Source: Amyloporia xantha (taxonomy: Eukaryota; Basidiomycota; Agaricomycetes; Polyporales; Adustoporiaceae). From it: 64,000 nt of DNA. A model generated the notes under the pieces. It was given only the letters and a program-made list of their open reading frames with translations. It did no database searches and was not told the DNA's origin. Location: contig JAYKKR010000039.1 in the NCBI GenBank assembly GCA_036971615.1, positions 62,001-126,000 on the forward strand, in the 5' to 3' direction. The translations under genes and the position numbers were made by a program. This document shows positions 58,502-64,000 of the stretch, piece after piece; the first letter of the stretch is position 1, and every line of letters starts with the position of its first letter.

Positions 58502-59304
58502 TCACTCACAGTTAGAACCATCTAGTCTGCTTCCAAGAGTCCTGGTTGAGAGCTTTCTGCTGGGGACGACTCCCTGTATCATGCTAACGAGTAAGCTCTC
58601 CGTGACAAAGTACATGCGAAACAAAACTGGCCGCTCAAAGGAATGATTGAAATCCAATGGATCCTCATATTCTGTCCACTCCGTCTCAGTAGGAAAGAAC
58701 GTGTTGAAGCTCTCCCAAGCATGTTCTGCCCGGTCTGCAAGGAGGTCCTTTGCACGATGCACGTCACGATGGCCACTCAGAAAGTGGTATACAAAGGCCC
58801 AGAAGTCGAGTGTTCCGGGGAAAGAGATTTGGAAGCATTTCTCCCGGTCCGGAATGTACCAACCGGCGGTAAAGGCGGACTGTTCGAACCAAATTTAGTA
58901 ATTAGAACCGCAAATTGACACTGACAGGGACATGAACTTAATCACCCCGTCGCAAGAAAACCTCCATTGATCTTCGATGGTGTCCATAAAGAGCAGCTTG
59001 CTATCGAAATCATTGTCAGAGCCTACGAGAATGGTCACTTCGAGATTCGAGTGTGAGCCACATTGTTGTGAGTACAAGTTTTAGCATACATACCACGCCC
59101 GGGTAGAGTTTGGACGAGTGCTACTCGACAATTGGTCCATTCGGCGTTCTCGTCCACCGTGAAGCTCTCAGTCGAGGCAAATTTGCATTCAGTCGTGCTG
59201 AACAGCACGTTCTCCCTATGGCCGCTGTCATTAGTGCGCGGTAGAGCGCGGCGCGCCCTAGAAAGGCATTTGATTACACACGGAATGCTATAGTTATCAG
59301 CCAT
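58502..59304 (-). CDS. Paralogue B of an unrecognised family (pair with 52764)
   Basis: Exons 59304-59094, 59037-58946 and 58879-58502 give 226 residues; an in-frame ATG at 59331 would add nine. Blocks match paralogue A in order: CKF-x7-FTVDENAEWTNCRVALVQ, then TILVGSDNDFDSKLLFMDTI with WRFSCDG, then GWYIPDREKCFQISF and FWAFVYHFLSGHRDVHRAK. Intron positions and phases are the same. The C-terminal part (TEWTEYEDPLDFNHSFERP) differs from A. The last exon may not end at 58502: a GTGAGT donor sits right before the stop, and an acceptor about 70 bp on would add about 60 residues. Function unknown. The two copies flank the tail-anchored gene, the WD40 relic and the RING-SIM gene, which suggests a segmental duplication that has since diverged. 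Confidence 0.65.
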
Positions 59305-60006
59305 CAAGCGAAGGCAACTAGCTGAGGACATAGAAAGGAGAGAAGAACTTGAGACGTTCGGGTTTAGTAGAGCCTTTCAGCATTTTATAAAGATCGGGCA
59401 TCAGGAGCGTGAGTGACGGTTTGTGGAAATTGATGCACATTACAAGACGGTCCTGACTTTCAGGGCTACTAATCCTAGTATAGAAACAAGAGGGGAGAAT
59501 AGAAAACTTCGGTATTCAGGCGGTCTTGACCATGTTAGAACCAAATCGCCATGGATGAGAGACTCTCAGAGAGGAAGAGAGAGAGAGAGAGAGAAGTCAC
59601 CTGTCATCTCCTTTCCTTCGATATACGAACTCCGAAAACCGCGCGATCGTTCATAGATCGTTTGATCACGACCGGAGACGGTTAGGTGTTCCATTGTTGG
59701 CGTAAGACTGACATAGAGCAAATCTTCGAACTGCACATATGGTAACATAGGACTCCATCGACAAGGCTCCAGATCCTTCAGGATATGGGGATACTTAGAT
59801 AGTCAGCTTTACAAGAGGAAAATCAAGCCAAATTGGGGTAACGTCATCGAGAGGCGGGAGACGGTTTTCTATTTTGTTCTAGTGAGTGCCGTGTTTCAAC
59901 TTTCAAGTGCCCATTGTTACTCCTCTCACTTGGGTCAGTGAGTGGACTGAAATTTATACTCGCTTCTGATGTCGTAAAATCCTGTAGGAAAGAGCTCTCT
60001 GGTAAA
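59305..60006. other. Gap with GA-rich simple repeat
   Basis: About 700 bp. A (GA)n tract lies at about 59571-59595. No gene seen. Confidence 0.4.
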
Positions 60007-60842
60007 ATGAGCTCCCGAAACGGCGCGTTGATGCCGACTATCCTCGCCTACCACGCTGCGCTGGTACGTTTTGCATGCAGATCTATTAACTTGTCGGTAA
60101 CGATTTCTCAGAGACGCGTCGAGGACTTTGATGGCACAGGTTGGCTGCTTCATGTCGTGAACAACGAACACGGAGCGAATACGGAGACCATATTTCGCGT
60201 AAGCGAGGATTTCAGAGTCATAAATTGGGTAGGAGATCCACGTCGAACATGTCTCCGAGTGCTAACGAGGCCGGATCGGAATAGGATGTACTCGAAGATC
60301 AGCCGTGTACGTTCGTTCCTCTGCTCTGCGCTCAGATTAGTCGTATGTTCATTGTCTGTTTCTGAGTGACCAACTTTTCATCCCCGGCATAGGACTATTT
60401 TTTCAGAATGTTTCTTTGTTCTTGCAAAGTACGCAGATTCTTGTAATCAGTACAACTGAGGAGGTAAATGTACCACTTGCTCAGTGTGTCTATTTCTGAC
60501 GCAAAGTCGTTCAAGCGATCAATTTCTCTCAGACTTTTACTTCGCTTGGACGATGAATATGACGATAACGACTGGACTATCCTGATGTCCCCCCCTCTGA
60601 GCTGCACTTGGACCTCGCAACCGCAGACGGACGATCTCACTCGAGTCACTCAACATGGCTCTCTTCACAGTCAATTATCCGGGAGAGAAGTTACTCCTGT
60701 GAGTCCTGTAATAATCCAGGTCAACCAGAGGGGCAACCGGTACCATATCATGCTTGACATTGCTCCTCAGGCGGTATTATGTTTCGTCCTCTCGTTTGTC
60801 CTCTCGTTCCTTATTCTACGCAGCTTTATGAAGACTACTTGA
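60007..60842 (+). CDS. Lineage-specific protein with C-terminal membrane tail
   Basis: Exons 60007-60063, 60112-60198, 60285-60342, 60393-60463 and 60507-60842 join in frame to 202 residues. Donors are GTACGT, GTAAGC, GTATGT and GTAAAT; the third intron acceptor is GCATAG and the last is the weaker GCAAAG. The family is unknown. The body is polar (VEDFDGTGWLLHVVNNEHGA, then an acidic LDDEYDDNDWTIL stretch). It ends with one long hydrophobic helix (AVLCFVLSFVLSFLILRS) five residues before the stop, the layout of a tail-anchored protein. The build resembles the genes at 45336 and 54486, but I cannot align the three by eye outside that layout. The exact start and the weak last acceptor are open points. 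Confidence 0.52.
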
Positions 60843-63800
60843 TTCCGTCGAGGCTAATATCTCCGTATTTTCCTTATATTAACCACAGTTTGAGACTGTA
60901 CATGATATGCTACAAACACTTCGAGAATAAGCCCGCCACCCAGCGCCGGGGTATGAGCGCCCCCTGTAACCTGCCCGCCATTTGGTCTATAGCATGCTTG
61001 GGCACCTCTACGTACACACAGTCGGCAAGGACCGCACCGCAGCTCCAATCTCCCGTACTGGCTGCACACACGAATAGTGGATGAACTGGCATCTCCAGGT
61101 CGTTGTTGCAGAATCGATATATGTGCAGATGCTCTGGCAGCGCGCCGGTTGGTAGCGCTCGCTTCCAGCACCCTCGCCCACTGGCTCGCAATAGCGTCAG
61201 CACAATGTATCGACTTCTGTACCACGATCCGCGAGTGCGCGCATCGCCGTACTATCGGTCGCTGCTGCGGCATATGCCTTCGCTGTGGGCTTACCTGACG
61301 TCCGGAACCTGGTGCTGGTAACGAGGATGTGGCCATCTCCAGGAAGGTTGTCGCCACTGCGCCGTCACTCGATGCGGCCATATCTACGAGCGGGTGGTAC
61401 AGGCATCCTGTTGCTTCAATAGAGAACCCATAAAATAACCATGGTCAGCGTTGCACAGCAAGAAGGTGAACGAGGGAAGACGTGATACTGCAGTGGTAAC
61501 GCGGCTTCTGTCACATCACGTAGCGGACGATCATGAGTGACACGTGCGCGATCAGTGAGTGACGGACGGAAAAGGTCGGACGCCCGTGGGGGTCTCGTTG
61601 AAGGTAGACTGCTCGTTCATACGTAAAGCGAAAACGGCCTGTGATTGCATGAACAGTGTCATTAGGTTGGAAGATACCGGTCCCAACTCTTGCATAAACT
61701 GAGGCGTTTTGTTTTCAATACAGATTGGCAACGCGGGCGTTCTTAGTTCTCCGGTTTCAGTGCACAACTAGGCTGTATGCAACGGGTGTGCAAAATCACT
61801 TTCGAAGTAATCTCGCATCATTGAATCGTCGCTACTCCGGATCCTCATGATGTAGGCGATGCCGCAGGTCCTACCCCATGGGGACTCCAATCCCATCAAG
61901 TTCTCTTCCCTACACGAGCCGTCTGATAACTGCACTATTGTCAGGTTGTGTAGAAATCAATCGGTATGCTAGAACTGGATCTGGGCAGTTCAGTCGTAGT
62001 AGCGACTCTCGGCTCTCAGCATGATACTCGCACAGTCAGTAGTAAGCCGTCGCTATCTCAGCGTTCACTGAATGCATTTGGTGAACAATAGACCTCTGTG
62101 TCCGTATGGCTGCGGGGCATCATGATATTCAGCATTGTTCCTCCTAAAGGGGAAAATTTGATTGTTCGTTTCTCATTGTGTGTCCCAATGAAGGCTGATC
62201 TGTGGGTAGCATTTTACTAAACTGAGATGCCACTCCCGTTCATGCCCCCAGATATCATGGATATCCACCCAGCGCCATCAGGTTGGCGCTTCACCTGAAA
62301 CGAAGGAAGCCAGAGCAAGCAAGGTTAAAGGACTCATGGCTCTCCGCTCCCGGATCAAGAAACCATTCCTGTGATACAACTCTGACTTTTTGACTGGAAC
62401 GCGCCATCCAAATGACTTCGCCATATACCAGAAGCTGTACGTATCAGCATTCTTAGCATCCTTCGTGAAGCCAGTAACGAAGTCTTCTTAGATGTGGGGA
62501 AATACGAGCATCATGAGGTTATTATTATCCTCGCGGCGTAGGCCTGTTCAACTGAGATTGTCTTTAGCCAACGGTCTTTGGCCCACAACGTACCCAAAGT
62601 CGACGACAGGTCCCGCGTGACAGTATTAGTGGCCCATGGGTAGATGATCATGGTCCGCAGGTCCTGTCCCGACTCATTCTCCTACACATTCCTTACAGCA
62701 TGCTAATGGTTCAAGACAGGATCATGGTCACGACCATCGTACCTTATCGAATTTATTCAATGGTCCGGCCAATGCCCAATTCAGCCCCTCGGTGAGACCA
62801 CACAGTTCTCGAGTTCGTGAAGCTCGCGCCATGCAGTATGGTGCGCAAATTGTCCCCCGTCGCTGCTGTTCATTGACTATGTTAGCAACAGCTAAACATG
62901 CAACAAACAAGAAACAAGTGCAACCATCCCCTGTGAGAAATAGAAAAAGAAACAGAGCTGGAAACTTAGCCACATCCATTGGAAGGTGCGATCGCGTTCA
63001 GCCTGTTTGATATGTCTATGACATCAACCTGAACAACCTCAAGCGGTATCAGCACGGAATTCGATGAGCCTGTACGCCTTCATTCTGCATCAGGTTCATC
63101 CTTGTTAATTCGTGCCCAACAGCCCATGTCTAGTAGTGCCCTATTCGACAAGGCTTACATGCATTATTGGGAAGACTTGGGAGCTCGTGAAGGAATCAGC
63201 CCTCCTGCTGAGCTCTTGAGTGAAGGTGATGGGTAGGCAGACTATAATTTGGATCTCATATATGGCACATTAAGCGGTGCGTACTAGAGCAAGTTTCGCG
63301 GACGTTATTAGGCCGGTACGGCTTCAAATGCTTTCCGCTCGGAGAAACAGATGATTTTCATCCGCGTTAGCCTTTTAATCACTTCTCGAAGAAAGCTACT
63401 GGTGTGAGTTATGTGAATACCACGTTCATGCGATGCACTCATAACGCAGACAACTCACAAACGATTGGAGATCCCTCGCTACGTAAAGACTCAGATCGGC
63501 ACGAAGCAATATGCCTCTCCTGTTCCAAAGGTCGAGTGTCCCTCAAGCCAGCTTTCACGGGATTGTTTGTGGACGGCTCGCGATCCATATCATGGACAGG
63601 GCTCTAGTGCAAAGGTATGTCTTTCACATGTGCTATGTGTACATTTGTCACACTATCTACCACAAGGTGGGTAACAAGCCACTATTTGCGCGCCCAATTT
63701 CAAATACCACCAGGCTCCGGTATCGAGTCTGAGACATCAAAAGGAATGGGATCTTGACACCATACCTGATAATGATCATGCCGGATTTCCACCCGGGCAC

Positions 63801-64000
63801 CGACAGTATAGCGATGGACGCGTCGGCAATGCACCGCAAGAGGAATATAGTGCCAATCATGTTTGGGCGAGTCGTTTTATTGTTGATTTCTATAAAGGAT
63901 CTTAGTTGACTGTACATAGGAGGAGTCGTTCTATCGGTCTCAGAACGTGCTGCCTAAGGATTCACATTCGACCGATTACAATGTGGATTCTGCTTGGCAA
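60843..64000. other. Terminal gap
   Basis: About 3.2 kb. A GC-rich island at about 60900-61385 has long frames on the minus strand. One reads protein-like (LHIYRFCNNDLEMPVHPLFV, then CGAVLADCVYVEVPKHAIDQ) and could be a decayed gene whose 5' exon (MAASSDGAVATTFLEMA, ATG at 61381) has a good donor but no in-frame partner. Beyond 61.4 kb I see only short frames and nothing to annotate. Confidence 0.35.

Noticed and set aside
60854..61381. 175-codon minus-strand frame in a GC-rich island
   Set aside because: The more protein-like reading is in a different frame of the same strand and cannot be joined to the ATG exon. Recorded as possible decay, not as a gene.
1..64000. CRISPR arrays, operons and phage genes
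   Set aside because: No spaced identical repeats and no prokaryotic gene organisation. Spliced eukaryotic genes throughout.

Overview
The window is nuclear DNA of a filamentous basidiomycete, most likely a wood-decay type Agaricomycete. The basis is gene structure and content: most genes are cut by many 45-75 nt GT-AG introns with CTNAC-like branch sites, spacing is tight, and several families typical of mushroom genomes are present (F-box/BTB-like POZ proteins, Ser-rich GPI proteins, small RING proteins, solitary WD40 proteins). There are no operons, no prokaryotic signals and no intact tRNA or rRNA that I can support. Exon boundaries were assigned by reading splice sites and frame continuity by eye, without alignment or RNA data.

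Positions 1-38.7 kb are mostly conserved housekeeping genes. In order: a head-to-head pair of related RING proteins (the first cut by the window edge); a monocarboxylate-type MFS permease; ESCRT-II subunit VPS25; a DEK_C plus CHZ histone-chaperone-like protein (HIRIP3-like); a small unknown protein; a Kre9/Knh1-like GPI-anchored wall protein; RNase H2 subunit C; an unknown Ser/Pro-rich protein; a Ran-binding YRB2/NUP50-like protein; a KDEL-bearing protein disulfide isomerase; a small protein of a mushroom-specific family; the oligosaccharyltransferase catalytic subunit STT3; a UBA-zinc finger-UBX protein; a coiled-coil protein; and a BTB/POZ protein. A 738 bp TIR transposon with perfect 8 bp target duplications sits between the Ran-binding gene and the PDI. 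A poly(A)-tailed retroposed insert with 15 bp target duplications sits upstream of the UBX gene.

Positions 38.7-64 kb look like an accessory compartment: long AT-rich gaps, a truncated NDH-2 relic, a MITE-like inverted repeat, degenerate repeats, a decaying WD40 gene, a second BTB gene, and small intron-rich lineage-specific genes. Among the latter are three proteins with a C-terminal membrane tail, a pair of paralogues of an unrecognised two-part family (52.8 and 58.5 kb), and a small RING protein carrying three SUMO-interacting motifs (57.5 kb), which looks like a SUMO-targeted ubiquitin ligase. This block is the best candidate for undescribed biology. Stretches where I found no supportable gene are listed as such.
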